Assembly (NCBI GenBank): GCA_038503065.1
Contig: JBCAMK010000019.1
Coordinates: 930,001 to 994,000, forward strand
DNA length: 64,000 nt
Direction: 5' to 3'
Source: Paragyromitra xinjiangensis
Taxonomy: Eukaryota > Ascomycota > Pezizomycetes > Pezizales > Discinaceae
The notes beneath the pieces were generated by a model that made no database searches, was not told the origin of the DNA, and worked only from the letters and a program-made list of their open reading frames with translations. Both the position numbers and the translations under genes were made by a program. This document shows positions 21,801 through 31,500 of this stretch, piece after piece; position 1 is the first letter of the stretch; the number at the start of each line of letters is the position of its first letter.

Positions 21801-22540
21801 GCAACCTCGGACATCAATGTGAAAACGAAGATGCCGAACTCCATGGTATACAGGAAGCCACTTCATATCTTATCCAAAATTTACCAATAGACAATGCCGA
21901 CATTTACCTTTGCATTGACAATCAAAACGCAATCAGAGCCCTAACTGGAGGACCCACATCCAACCGACAATTTTTGAACGACACCCTATCACACATCAAA
22001 ACCCTCCATAATCTAAACTGTTCGATCACCGCACGCTGGACCCCATCCCACATGGGCATAGCAGGCAACGAGATAGCAGATCGCCTGGCCAAGGAAGGGC
22101 TAACAAAACATCCATGCAAACACACCTGCACGACATTGGGCTGGCTATGCCTACAACCCAAATTACAACTCCTAAGAGAATGGCAGCGGAATGCTTCCAT
22201 TCCAGTCTCCCTACATCCTCCTCACGTCATCAGATTCCTCCGACGATCACAAGCACAAGCTATTTCCCTATTACGCACGAATCAAACCAAAGCGGATCCA
22301 AACCCACTAACTCCTCCAACAACATGTGCATGCGGAGAAATATCATCATCAGTCCACCTAGCCTTACACTGTCCGCTAAACCTTTCTTCACGCCCACAAT
22401 GGGGAAGCAACTGGCACACAGCAATATTGGACAATACCAATGCAACCGATTTACTTCACTTCATTCGTATGAATAATTTAGTTCAGCTTTCCTCAAATTC
22501 ATATTTGGATGCAATTTCCAATTGTAACTTGCTTGATTAA
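18818..22540 (+). CDS. LINE D ORF2: endonuclease, reverse transcriptase, RNase H
   Basis: A 1240-residue open frame. It has an endonuclease (Gln-Glu-Pro-Trp near 40, Gly-Asp-Phe-Asn-Leu-His-His near 136, Ser-Asp-His near 225), a reverse transcriptase (Val-Gly-Ala-Asp-Gly, Tyr-Arg-Pro-Val-Ser-Leu-Leu, Gly-Leu-Pro-Gln-Gly-Ser and Tyr-Ile-Asp-Asp-Asp near 680), an RNase H (Ser-Asp-Gly-Ser-Lys near 963, Glu-Asp-Ala-Glu, Asp-Asn-Gln-Asn-Ala, Pro-Ser-His-Met-Gly) and the terminal CXCX7HX4C. All catalytic positions I can check are present. Its ATG shares one base with the ORF1 stop. Because D shares its 3' end with D' and D'', this or a sister ORF2 protein is the obvious candidate to have mobilised them. 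Confidence 0.94.
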   Translation: MQPHPISSGIAIVQQLNCAKGQASTLSVIRDIDSSNNILIQMLQEPWVDHNGLPPAASNFDIYFPCVFPKVVIYIRKNLNIKTTVTLKPNPNMIAVILQTAHTKLEVCNLYLQPRTNDNHYLPLLSHSFHTNSILAGDFNLHHPWWYGEEAETSHRYFSRHLHLTETVTEWLEENNFRLLNKPGTFTHFPRNGNSPSIIDLTFVRGLTDILGPWSAPATDDHNSDHITLKTVLYLHPPSYSPRLLYSKTNWPTFHKTIQDGIIPFDYSNTQATETTLDHIESLINKAIQNAVPFSKLKTQAKAWWTPHLSTLKRKLAWLEKQRRKPNSPPIIRHQANETRRIWKAEIIQAKWNHWHLTLKGMNPSAAWNLLNKSSARNKSTIPAIQNNTTNEDIGASFRQTFFPPQNEPPPLPNDFLPPPLIDTSEHTHIITSQEIENLLQHSNMRTAVGADGFNYLTLREVHRARPALLVALFNNLLQSGHMPDRWKITHCVPIPKSNKADYSDPKSYRPVSLLSCLGKLLEKIVAKSLERYATLNGAIRQHHTGARTGISAIDSLHLILTPTQKQLLIPITNNDRKTQRLPPRPTLLATDIDGAFNCVSHPHLIQILQHYRFPNWCIKWMSSFTSNRTLAFRINGNLEPPLPLKIGLPQGSPLSSITFVIYAAALDCPNAPTNELSTIYIDDDTALQLAKTPLYATKRLTERHKAKTQRANFLNISFSESKTELLHLIPSSSSLSIKQSIYLFDKTIDPSPQIKVLGITLDQRLNFHTHCQKAASRLRTSLYLVNNLVKSKGPTPHLLHQLALTIILPAALFGSEVWWTGTSDILNRLNPPYHRVARLITGLPKFTPINKLLPEAGLPPLNLLLDMRTQLYAIRILRNPNNPLHHILQQYIQHNKFTGTGLQRVGNVLSKLLQGPPLEALPLPAHPYLPHNNIHIVGTKQSATLSHKDWINSLSNAWVVYSDGSKSETGTTAAGWNIQHIFAGTTLQSHSGNCNLGHQCENEDAELHGIQEATSYLIQNLPIDNADIYLCIDNQNAIRALTGGPTSNRQFLNDTLSHIKTLHNLNCSITARWTPSHMGIAGNEIADRLAKEGLTKHPCKHTCTTLGWLCLQPKLQLLREWQRNASIPVSLHPPHVIRFLRRSQAQAISLLRTNQTKADPNPLTPPTTCACGEISSSVHLALHCPLNLSSRPQWGSNWHTAILDNTNATDLLHFIRMNNLVQLSSNSYLDAISNCNLLD

Positions 22541-22805
22541 AGAATGAAAACTGGTAATCCGGGCGGGGGAAGTTTTTCTTTTGTTTCCGGTTATTGGGGA
22601 TATTTTATTTATTTTCGCTTTGATTTTGAGTCGTTTGAGTGTGTTTGTTCGTTATGTTTTGTTTTGAGTTTTTCTTTATTATGTATGATTTTAACGGGGA
22701 AGAAGAGGCTGGCGGTGGATGAGGTCATGTATTCTTATACTCGTACCATTCGGTAGCTAGTTAGGTTAGCGATCGTCTAAATTAAATGAAATTGGAAATT
22801 GGAAA

Positions 22806-22815
22806 TTGGGCCTCA
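22806..22815. repeat. Target duplication TTGGGCCTCA, copy 2
   Basis: Junction between the tail of D and the 5' end of D'. Confidence 0.85.
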
Positions 22816-23153
22816 TCCTGCACACGAAAAAGATCCCTGCAAAACTCCAAAAGCTACGTTGCAACGGCGTTACACACAGCAAAAAGTCTTTAACTCTTCG
22901 GCTTCATTTCTCACCACCTTTACCCCGCTCTCAGTTTTCACGGTCGCAACCCGTGGAAATCATACTGGATCCTCCACAAACACCTCCTAGACGTTCAGCT
23001 TCACCCTCCCCATCACCTGTCAAGTTGGTGGACGTGCGCCTGCCACCCATCTTCACCAAAGGGAACGGCCGCAAGAAAGGCCCCATCCCCAGGAAGCGCC
23101 AGCTCTCCGACCCTTCACCCCAACCAGCCAGAACCCCATCTCCCTCAAAAGAG

Positions 23154-24473
23154 ATGGCTCTCTTTGGCTCCACTGCATTGTCTGCCTTTGCAGAAGATCT
23201 CGACATGGGGGAATCTTCCTCCTCAGCCCTCCCACCCCAGCAAACCAGCGCCCCCCCTTCCCACCTCCCTTTCTCCCCTGAACAAGACTACGCTCCCGAA
23301 GTCCCAGCAGAAGAGGATGGCAAAGATGTCCAGCAATATATGCTCTGGACCATCCAGAACAGCTTTGCAGCCTTAACGGAGCAAATGCAACTCAACCAGC
23401 AAGCACTCATCAACAGACTGGAGCACCAGGCATCCGACATTCTCACCCTCACCTCCCGCATCAACGAGCTCTCTAGAGCCAACAATGCCCTCTCCTCCCT
23501 GGTTAGAGACATCTCTACCAAACCCAGCACCCCTCTCGTCCCACACCCAGCTCCTGTTTCCCCACAGGCTCCTGGTCCAAAAGCCACTACATATGCGCAA
23601 GCCGCCGCTGCTCCCGCCACCACTACCACGAACAAAACCAAGAAGCCTAAGGTCACCCCCCTCTATAACCCCGAGTACACAAAGATCAATCGCGAGATCA
23701 TTGTGGAAACCTCAACCTCCTCCCACGAAATCACTAGTGATGCCCTTTTGAAGGCCATCAACATCACTCTTTCCCCTCGCAATTCTTCCATCCTTATGTG
23801 CACCAGAACAGAAAGATACAATTTTGTTCTCCTCACCCGACCCACAGAATCTGGCAAACAAGTCTGCTCTCTCTATCAAAGAGAGATTGAAGAAGCCTGC
23901 AATCTCCTTCACCTATCTATCTCTGACGTGCGACCCAACTCCAGATGGTCCAAGTTCATCATCCACGGCGTTCCCACCACCACCACCATGAAAGAGGCAC
24001 AGGAGGCCATTGCCACCGCTGCACCTTCCCTCACTCTTGCCCAAATCCCACGCTGGCTCACAACTGAAGCCCAGAGAGCTGGGAAAACAGCCTCAGCTAT
24101 TGTTATCGCCCTTCCCAAAAAATACACCATGGCAACACTTGGATTAACCTACATCCCCATGTTCAACAAATCCTGCCACGTCCAGGAATACTTCTCAATT
24201 TCTCCCACCACACAATGTCGGAAATGTCAGCAATATGGTCACCATCAGCAGACTTGCCACAATACCATTGCCTGTGCTATCTGTGCTGAGCCCCATCCAA
24301 CGGCCCAGCACCCATGCAGTACCAAAGGATGCCAAAAAGGAGCCAAGTGCACCCATCCCCCCATTAGATGTGTCAACTGCAAACAGGGACATCGCACCTT
24401 TGAGCGTTCCTCCTGCACCCACTTTGCCAAACTCACTCTGGCAAAACGCACCCCTCATCCGGCAAACACCTAA
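23154..24473 (+). CDS. ORF1 protein of non-autonomous element D'
   Basis: A 439-residue protein from ATG 23154 (context GAGATGG). It starts with Met-Ala-Leu-Phe and the conserved Gly-Ser-Thr-Ala-Leu-Ser-Ala-Phe. It has an acidic/Ser/Pro segment, a coiled coil (about 75-120), a Pro/Thr linker, an RRM-like region (about 175-275) with Trp-Ser-Lys-Phe-Ile-Ile-His, an Arg-Trp-Leu-Thr block, and knuckles from about 350 (CX2CX3GHX4C, two further Cys/His clusters). The frame is also open upstream for 116 codons; that part (Pro-Ser-Pro-Ser-Pro-Val-Lys-Leu-Val) is conserved in D, F and G, so translation from a non-ATG upstream start is conceivable. It is likely an RNA-binding protein acting in cis on its own transcript. 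Confidence 0.9.
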   Translation: MALFGSTALSAFAEDLDMGESSSSALPPQQTSAPPSHLPFSPEQDYAPEVPAEEDGKDVQQYMLWTIQNSFAALTEQMQLNQQALINRLEHQASDILTLTSRINELSRANNALSSLVRDISTKPSTPLVPHPAPVSPQAPGPKATTYAQAAAAPATTTTNKTKKPKVTPLYNPEYTKINREIIVETSTSSHEITSDALLKAINITLSPRNSSILMCTRTERYNFVLLTRPTESGKQVCSLYQREIEEACNLLHLSISDVRPNSRWSKFIIHGVPTTTTMKEAQEAIATAAPSLTLAQIPRWLTTEAQRAGKTASAIVIALPKKYTMATLGLTYIPMFNKSCHVQEYFSISPTTQCRKCQQYGHHQQTCHNTIACAICAEPHPTAQHPCSTKGCQKGAKCTHPPIRCVNCKQGHRTFERSSCTHFAKLTLAKRTPHPANT

Positions 24474-24519
24474 TCTGCCTACTTTGCCTACACCTCTTAC
24501 CAACAACAATGATTTCCTG

Positions 24520-24767
24520 CCTGTAAAAAGGATGTGCGGTTGGTAAGAGACCATACTTACTGTTTTCTTGTTGCATTGTTTTTACATTCCTATTTGGCAA
24601 GTTTCGTTTACTTTGATTAAGTCTTCTTTTTAGCCTATCTTTTGTCTTCCTTTCTTATTCGCTAAGCTTGAATCTCCCTGCGTGGTGTTCTTGTATGCTT
24701 TCTTTTGTGCTTCCTTGTGGCCTGTCCTGTAACGGAACGTGCGGTTGGTCTCGCACCATAGAGACTG
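24520..24767 (+). other. Paired RNA-like motif in the D' 3' UTR
   Basis: Two copies, at 24520-24562 and 24726-24767. Each has a short stem (CCT/AGG or TCC/GGA around a GTAA-type loop), then GTGCGGTTGGT, five variable bases, ACCATA and ACTG. TGGT and ACCA can pair around the variable bases. The spacing is about 200 nt. I know no family that fits. Confidence 0.6.
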
Positions 24768-24891
24768 TAACTTGGGAGTGTAGGGGTCGAGAGGTTGGCG
24801 GTGGATGAGGCCATGTATTCTTATATGCGTGCCATTCAGTAGCTAGTTAGGTTAGCGACTGTCTAAATAAATTGAAATTGGAAATTGGAAA

Positions 24892-24901
24892 TTGGGCCTC
24901 A
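24892..24901. repeat. Target duplication TTGGGCCTCA, copy 3
   Basis: Junction between the tail of D' and the 5' end of D''. Confidence 0.85.
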
Positions 24902-25239
24902 TCCTGCACGCGAAAAAGATCCCTGCAAAACTCCAAAAGCTACGTTGCAACGGCGTTACACACAGCAAAAAGTCTTTAACTCTTCGGCTTCATTTCTCAC
25001 CACCTTTACCCCGCTCTCAGTTTCCACGGTCGCAACCCGTGGAAATCACACTGGATCCCCCACAAACACCTCCTAGACGTTCAGCTTCACCCTCCCCATC
25101 ACCTGTCAAGTTGGTGGACGTGCGCCTGCCACCCATCTTCACCAAAGGGAACGGCCGCAAGAAAGGCCCCATCCCCAGGAAGCGCCAGCTCTCCAACCCT
25201 TCACCACAACCAGCCAGAACCCCATCTCCCTCAAAAGAG

Positions 25240-26559
25240 ATGGCTCTCTTTGGCTCCACTGCATTATCTGCCTTCACAGAAGATCTCGACATGGGGGAAT
25301 CCTCCTCCTCAGCCCTCCCACCCCAGCAAACCAGCGCCCCCCCCTCCCACCTCCCTTTCTCCCCTGAACAAGACTACGCCCCCGAAGTCCCAGCAGAAGA
25401 GGATGGCAAAGACGTCCAGCAATACATGCTCTGGACCATTCAGAACAGCTTTGCAGCCTTAACGGAGCAAATGCAACTTAACCAGCAAGCACTCATCAAC
25501 AGACTGGAGCACCAGGCATCCGACATTCTCACTCTAACCTCCCGCATCAACGAGCTCTCTAGAGCCAACAATGCCCTCTCCTCCCTGGTTAGAGATATCT
25601 CTACCAAACCCAGCACCCCTCTCGTCCCACACCCAGCTCCTGTTCCCCCACAGGCTCCTGGCCCAAAAGTCACCACATATGCGCAAGCCGCCGCTGCTCC
25701 CGCCACCACTACCACGAACAAGACCAAGAAGCCTAAGGTCACTCCCCTCTATAACCCCGAGTACACAAAGATCAATCGCGAGATCATTGTGGAAACCTCA
25801 ACCTCCTCCCACGAAATCACTAGTGATGCCCTTTTGAAGGCCATCAACATCACTCTTTCCCCTCGCAATTCTTCCATCCTTATGTGCACCAGAACAGAAA
25901 GATACAATTTTGTTCTCCTCACCCGACCCACAGAATCTGGCGAACAGGTCTGCTCCCTTTATCAGAGAGAGATCGAAGAAGCCTGCAACCTCCTCCACCT
26001 ACCCATCTCCGATGTGCGACCCAACTCCAGATGGTCTAAGTTCATCATCCACGGCGTTCCCACCACCACCACCATGAAAGAGGCACAGGAGGCTATTGCC
26101 ACTGCCGCACCTTCCCTCACTCTTGCCCAAATCCCACACTGGCTCACAACTGAAGCCCAGAGAGCTGGGAAAGCAGCCTCAGCCATTGTTATCGCCCTTC
26201 CCAAAAAATATACCATGGCAACCCTTGGGTTAACCTACATCCCCATGTTCAACAAATCCTGCCGCGTCCAGGAATACTTTTCAATTTCTCCCACCACACA
26301 ATGTCGGAAATGTCAGCAATATGGTCATCACCAGCAGACTTGCCACAACACCATTGCCTGTGCCATCTGCGCTGAGCCCCACCCAACGGCCCAACACCCA
26401 TGCAGTACCAAAGGATGCCAAAAAGGAGCCAAGTGCACCCATCCCCCCATCAGATGCGTCAACTGTAAACAGGGACACCACGCCTTTGAGCGTTCCTCCT
26501 GCACTCACTTTGCCAAACTCAATCTGGCGAAACGCACCCCTCATCCGGCAAACGCCTGA
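25240..26559 (+). CDS. ORF1 protein of non-autonomous element D''
   Basis: A 439-residue protein from ATG 25240, collinear with the D' protein and differing at roughly a dozen positions (for example Arg to His just before the Trp-Leu-Thr block, and His to Arg before the Val-Gln-Glu-Tyr block). Coiled coil, RRM-like region and the three zinc knuckles are all retained with every Cys and His ligand that I can align. The frame has stayed open without an ORF2 partner in two independent copies, which suggests that the protein is needed by the element itself or that the amplification is recent. Confidence 0.9.
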   Translation: MALFGSTALSAFTEDLDMGESSSSALPPQQTSAPPSHLPFSPEQDYAPEVPAEEDGKDVQQYMLWTIQNSFAALTEQMQLNQQALINRLEHQASDILTLTSRINELSRANNALSSLVRDISTKPSTPLVPHPAPVPPQAPGPKVTTYAQAAAAPATTTTNKTKKPKVTPLYNPEYTKINREIIVETSTSSHEITSDALLKAINITLSPRNSSILMCTRTERYNFVLLTRPTESGEQVCSLYQREIEEACNLLHLPISDVRPNSRWSKFIIHGVPTTTTMKEAQEAIATAAPSLTLAQIPHWLTTEAQRAGKAASAIVIALPKKYTMATLGLTYIPMFNKSCRVQEYFSISPTTQCRKCQQYGHHQQTCHNTIACAICAEPHPTAQHPCSTKGCQKGAKCTHPPIRCVNCKQGHHAFERSSCTHFAKLNLAKRTPHPANA

Positions 26560-26605
26560 TCTGCTTACTTTGCCCACCCCTCATACCAACAACAACGATT
26601 TCCTG

Positions 26606-26857
26606 CCTGTAAAAAGGATGTGCGGTTGGTAAGAGACCATACTTACTGTTTTCATTGTTGCATTGTTTTTATATTTCTGTTAGGCAAGTTTCGTTTACCT
26701 TGATCATGTTTTCTTTTAGCCTACCTTTTGTCTTACTTTTTTTTTTATTCGCTAAGCTTGAATTTCCCTTCGTGGTGTTCTTGTATGCTTTCTTTTGTGC
26801 TTCCTAGTGGCCTGTCCTGTAACGGAACGTGCGGTTGGTCTCGTACCATAGAGACTG
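26606..26857 (+). other. Paired RNA-like motif in the D'' 3' UTR
   Basis: Copies at 26606-26648 and 26816-26857, equivalent to those of D'. One loop base differs (CTCGT against CTCGC) while both flanking arms are unchanged. Confidence 0.6.
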
Positions 26858-26974
26858 CAACTTGGGAGTGTAGGGGTCGTGAGGTTGGCGGTGGATGAGG
26901 CCATGTATTCTTATACGCGTGCCATTCAGTAGCTAGTTAGGTTAGCGATTGTCTAAATAAATTGAAATTGGAAA

Positions 26975-26984
26975 TTGGGCCTCA
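26975..26984. repeat. Target duplication TTGGGCCTCA, copy 4
   Basis: Rightmost copy, after which gypsy1's integrase frame resumes. Confidence 0.88.
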
Positions 26985-28079
26985 ATTTCTATGGACTTCA
27001 TTGTGGGACTACCTGAGTCCAATGGGTACACCAAGGTGTGGGTCATAGTTGACCGCTTCTCCAAGATGGCTCACTTTATTCCGCTGCCAACGCTGAATAA
27101 GACTGAGGACATGGCGAAGCTCTTCCTTACTGAGGTATGGAAGCACCACGGGCTCCCTGAGGACATAGTCTCAGACAGAGACAGCAAGTTCCTGTCCCAC
27201 TTCTGGCAATCATTGATGGACCTCCTCTCAGTTAAGCTGAACCTATCGACGGCCTTCCACCCACAGACAGATGGCCAAACGGAACGGGTTAATCAGACGC
27301 TAGAGCAGTACATGCGTACGTACTGTTCCTATCAACAGGACGACTGGGCAGAGTCACTACCTCTTGCGGAGTATGCCTACAACTCTGCCATCTCCAAGGC
27401 CACAAAGTACTCGCCGTTCTGCGCCAACTATGGGTTCGAACCTAGAACCAACTGGCCCAAACCGAAGCCGTCTACTGAGTGGAGCAATCCAGCGAGCGAG
27501 GTGATCATTTCACAGTGGGAGACTATCTGGGGACACATGAACGCAAACCTGGCAAAGGCAAGACTCCGGATGGCCTGGTGGTATGATAAACACCACATGA
27601 AGGCGCCAGAGGTAAAGCCTGGGGATGAAGTGATGCTTGACCGCCGCAATGTGCAAACAAAGCGGCCGATGAACAAGCTGGACCGCAAGAAGCTCGGTCC
27701 CTTCAAGGTTGTGAAGGCTGTAGGCAAGCGGGCTTATCAGCTAGACCTACCCCCGCAGATGAAGATTCATCCTGTGTTCCATGTCAGCCTACTGGAGCCA
27801 TACAAGGCTCCTGAAGACCCGCTGAGAAGAGTGCCCCCACCGGAGCCAGAGGAGATAGAAGGCCAGGAGAACTGGGTGGTCAACGAGGTGGTGGATTTGA
27901 GGGTGAACAGGCAGGTGAAGAGGGTGGAATACCTAGTGCTTTGGGAAGGATTCGAACAGGAGGACGCTACTTGGGAACCATGGGAGAACCTGAAGAGGAC
28001 TGCGGAGGACGCACTCCTGGACTTCCACAAACGCTACCCCAAGAAGCCTAGGAATGCTCGAGTGAAGGGGCTATCATAG
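26985..28079 (+). pseudogene. Gypsy1 pol, part 2: integrase core and chromodomain
   Basis: About 365 codons continuing pol after the D cluster. The catalytic core starts at Met-Asp-Phe-Ile-Val-Gly, with the second Asp in Val-Ser-Asp-Arg-Asp and the Glu in Gln-Thr-Asp-Gly-Gln-Thr-Glu-Arg-Val. A GPY-like block (Lys-Leu-Gly-Pro-Phe-Lys-Val) and a C-terminal chromodomain (Val-Glu-Tyr-Leu-Val-Leu-Trp-Glu-Gly, then Ala-Thr-Trp-Glu-Pro) follow, ending at TAG 28077-28079. Chromodomains steer integration to marked chromatin. The segment itself is free of lesions, but it is cut off from the rest of pol. Confidence 0.92.
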
Positions 28080-28253
28080 CCATGTTTCCTGTGTCTCTAT
28101 TTCCTATCAATGATACTGGCTATCTTTCCTGCATTTCGATCATTTCCTATCGGCGGTATTCTCTTTTCATTTTAATTCACCTGTACAACACCATCATAGA
28201 CCTAGACCTAGATATAGAACGAGCATTGTAACTAGACCCTGAGGGCAGGTTCT

Positions 28254-28268
28254 TGGAGAGGGAGGTAC
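28254..28268 (+). promoter_or_regulatory. Gypsy1 polypurine tract
   Basis: The purine run GGAGAGGGAGG lies three to four bases before the LTR start TGTAACGGG, as expected for the plus-strand primer. Gypsy2 has the same tract at about 56556-56567. Confidence 0.85.
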
Positions 28269-28302
28269 TGTAACGGGTACGCCGTTACTGCCTCTAGCGT
28301 GT
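28269..28302 (+). repeat. Gypsy1 3' LTR, segment 1
   Basis: LTR start with TGTAACGGG, cut by LINE C. The last 17 bp (28286-28302, TACTGCCTCTAGCGTGT) are the left copy of LINE C's target duplication. The full LTR adds up to about 702 bp. Confidence 0.88.
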
Positions 28303-28500
28303 TTTTTAGTGTTTTTAGTGTTTTAATTCTACGGCCCTAATACTAAAGTATATCGCCTCATCCGCCGCCAACTACAAAAATAAATCCTCCCCGTTAAAAA
28401 TAACTAACTAAAAGAAAAATAAATAATAATAAAAATTTCCGAGGAAAGAAAGATAACTGAAAGAAAAGCAAATCAATCATTCCCTACTATTCGCGCATAC

Positions 28501-31500
28501 TTATAATCCAATGGAATCAATATAAGAAAAGAAATCAGAAAAATTTAACTTAGGCGAAAAGAAAATATCCCAATTTGGTTCCAAATCTTTAAAGAAATCT
28601 TGTCGTTCTTTATTTCTAAGTTTGCAAGACATGATGCGGTGATGGGAGCCATCCTGTTCGCCGCATGCGCATGTGAGGGGGTCAGTCAATCCGGTGGGAT
28701 CAATGAAGTGTACTTGGTTGCGTATTTTCGCGAGTTTGGAGAATCGTTTGCGTGAAAGCGGTGTGAGGTGTTGTGCAATGTGGAAGGCGGTGGGCTCTGT
28801 GGTGTTGAAAGCCCATGTTTTAAGTAAATGTTTTTTGGGTAAGAGTGAAAGGTGTCCAAGAGTGAGGCGATGCCATGGGCAGAGGGGTTTGTTGTGGGCG
28901 ATCGTAGCTAATTGATCGGCTTTTTCGTTACCGAATATTTGCGTGTGGGAAGGGGTCCATACTCCATTAATGGAGCAGCCTATGTTCTGGAGTGAATTGC
29001 ATGCGTTGAGTGCGTGCCATAAATATTCTTTGTTGTGTGTAGGTCCTCCTATAAGTGACTTGAGGGCGTTTTGGTTATCGACACATAGGTAAATGGATGT
29101 TGGATAGATGATGTGTTGAAGTAGTAGAGATAGAGCTTCTTGCATGGCGTGGATTTCAGCATCTTCATTTTCGGCGTGATGTCCGAGAGCGCAAGAATGT
29201 GTGTAGGTTTGGGTGGTGATGCCGTAGCGTATGTGGGCGATGTAGACTCCAGAAGATGTGTGTCCGTTTTCGCTGAGGGAGCCATCAGTGTATAGAAGCC
29301 AGGCGTTTGTGAGGGTGCCTGTCCAGCTGATGTGTTGTGTGGCTGTTTGTTGTTTAGAAAGTTGGGAAATTCGTAGGGAATTTGGTGTGAGGAAGTGTGG
29401 TTGGAAGGGAAAGTCAAGTCTTTCGAGGGGTTGATTGTTGATGAGGGGTTGAAGTAGGGAGGCTATTCTTTTGAGCCCTGTGCCTTTATAATTTGTTTTT
29501 TGTGGAAGGAATTTTAGTAGTGGAAGGAAGGCTGGATTATGTGCATTGTTTTTTAGAATGCGGATGCCATATTTTTGTGTGTGATAATCCAGGAGTAAGT
29601 TGAGTGGTGGTAAGGAGGCTTCACGTAGTAGCTGGGGGATTTTGGTGTTCCTGGGGAGGCCAGTGATGAGGCGAGCAAGGCTGTGATATGCTGGTTGAAT
29701 GTTGTCTATGATGGTGGGGGCGCCCATCCACCATATGGGGGAGCCCCATAGCATTTTGGGAATGTGAACTATGTGCAGTATGTGATGTATCGTGGCGGGG
29801 GTGAGATGTATGGATTTGAGAAGGGGATAGATGATTCCTTTGGTTTTGAGAAGGGAAGCAACAATGTGATGAGTGTGTTGGTGAAAGGTTAATCTTCGAT
29901 CGATTATGAGGCCAAGCATGCGGTTTTGTTCAGAGGGTAGGATGCTTTGATCATAGAGTGTGATGGGGGTAGGTGTGGGGTCTTTTGCTCTGGAGCTAAG
30001 TCGCAAGTGCATGAGTTCTGTTTTTGGCGGGGAGAAGAGGATGTTGAGGTATGATCCTCTTTGGATTTTAGAGTTTAGGCGTTGTTGTAGTGTCATGGTG
30101 GCGAATTTTTGCGAAAAGCTTGCTTGTAGCATGGCGTTATCGTCAATGTAAGTGTTGGAATAAGTGAGGTTGGAGGGTGAAGGTTCGGTGTCTAGGGCAG
30201 CGCTGTATATAGTGAAGGCAATGGAGGAGACGGCGGATCCTTGTGGGAGTCCACTGTTGAAGGGTGTTGTTGGACTTGTGGTGTTGTTGAATCTAAAAGC
30301 TATGGTTCGGTTGGTAGTGAAAGTTCGGTACCATTGTATGAGGTATGTGGGGAATTTGAAGTGAAGAAAAATGGCAATCATTTGTTGATGGATGACGCAG
30401 TTGAATGCTCCTTCGATGTCTGTGGTGAGGATGGAGGGTCGGAGTTGTTTTTGGTGTCCTGTTGTGGCAGGGGTGTCGAGCCAGGATTGAGAAGGTGTGA
30501 TGATTTGTTGCAGGGCATCTATTGCTGAGATTCCTGTTCGTCCACCTGTGTGCTGATGATTGATTGCGCCTGAATTTATTGCAGCAAGTTCTAATTGTCT
30601 GGTGATGATGCGTTCTAGTAGCTTGCCAAGGCATGATAGCAGTGAGATGGGCCGATAGGCATTGGGTTTGGCGTAGTCATCTTTGCCTGATTTGGGTATG
30701 GGTGTGGCGATTGCTTGTTTCCATATATCAGGAAAGGCACCAAAGTGGAGGGCGGCTGTGAAGATTTTGGGTATGAGTGAGGGGGCGGCTTGATGAACGT
30801 GTTGTATGTGAGGATAAAGGATCCCATCTGGTCCTGGTGCAGACGCAGGAGAGGTTTTGGCGAGTAATTTTGAGATTAACTCTGGGGTGATGTGGGGTGT
30901 ATTGAAGGATTGATCTGATGCGGGTGGAGGGAGCCAGTTTTGTGGTAGTGGCTGAGGGGAGGCAGTGATGGGGGGAAAGAAAGCAGATTTAAAAGCATTG
31001 CATTGTGTTTCAAAGTTGGGTGCGTTATGTAATGCTTGTATGGTGGTGGGGGGTCTTCGGCCATTGGTTTGTTTGATGGCTTGCCATATTTGCCTGGGGT
31101 CATTGGTGGAAAGGCGTTGGTGCCAGTGATGTTTTTTTGCTTCAATGATTTCGGATTTCCATTGTGTGCGGAGGAGTTGAAGGGTTTTCCTGGCGTTTTG
31201 TGGTGGGTTGGGTAATCTGAGTGTGTGATTTATGGTGTTTATTTTCCTTTTGAGTTTGGAAAGTTCGTTGGTCCACCAACCTTTGGAGTGTTGGCTGGGC
31301 TTTGATAATGGTATGGCTGTGATTGTGGCGAATTGTATGAGGGATGTGAGCTGTTCGCATTCTTTTGTGGTTTCGCTGGCGTTGGTGGGTTGGGAATTGT
31401 TGAGTGCTGATTGTTGTATTATGGTGTGGAATAAGGTCCAGTTTGCTTTGCTGAGGTTGCGTTTGGGTGTGGCTGTGGGTTTTGGTGGAAGGAATATTGT

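Larger units (their letters stand above)
17095..22805 (+). mobile_element. LINE D, near-complete element
   Basis: A 5.71-kb LINE, first of three head-to-tail insertions in gypsy1's integrase. It has a 5' UTR with the conserved box, ORF1 (one stop), ORF2 (open), a 265-bp 3' UTR, a terminal hairpin (GTAT, TCTT, ATAC at 22729-22740) and a tail of repeated GAAATTG. Its last 100 bp match those of D' and D'' closely, but the rest of its 3' UTR is unrelated to theirs. Confidence 0.9.
22816..24891 (+). mobile_element. Element D': ORF1-only LINE derivative
   Basis: A 2.08-kb complete element with the same 5' box as D, one ORF1, a 418-bp 3' UTR holding two copies of the GTGCGGTTGGT motif, the shared 3' end with hairpin (24815-24826) and the GAAATTG tail. 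No ORF2 remains, and the TAATG start-stop overlap is replaced by TAATC. It is bounded on both sides by the target duplication. Confidence 0.9.
24902..26974 (+). mobile_element. Element D'': ORF1-only LINE derivative
   Basis: A 2.07-kb near-copy of D', third in the tandem, with the same 5' box, ORF1, motif pair and 3' end (hairpin at 26905-26916) but a tail with one GAAATTG unit fewer. Differences from D' are scattered, so the two are separate insertions rather than a fresh local duplication. Confidence 0.9.

Noticed and set aside
22544..22756. Short ORFs in the 3' UTR of LINE D
   Set aside because: They start after the ORF2 stop and are low-complexity; not conserved in D' or D''.
24520..24562. 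A tRNA gene or Pol III A box in the GTGCGGTTGGT motif
   Set aside because: Only a D-arm-like GTTGGT is present; no acceptor, anticodon or TPsiC arms follow.
17085..26984. Template jumping as the origin of the D tandem
   Set aside because: Jumping would join units without target sequence; each internal junction carries the target duplication.
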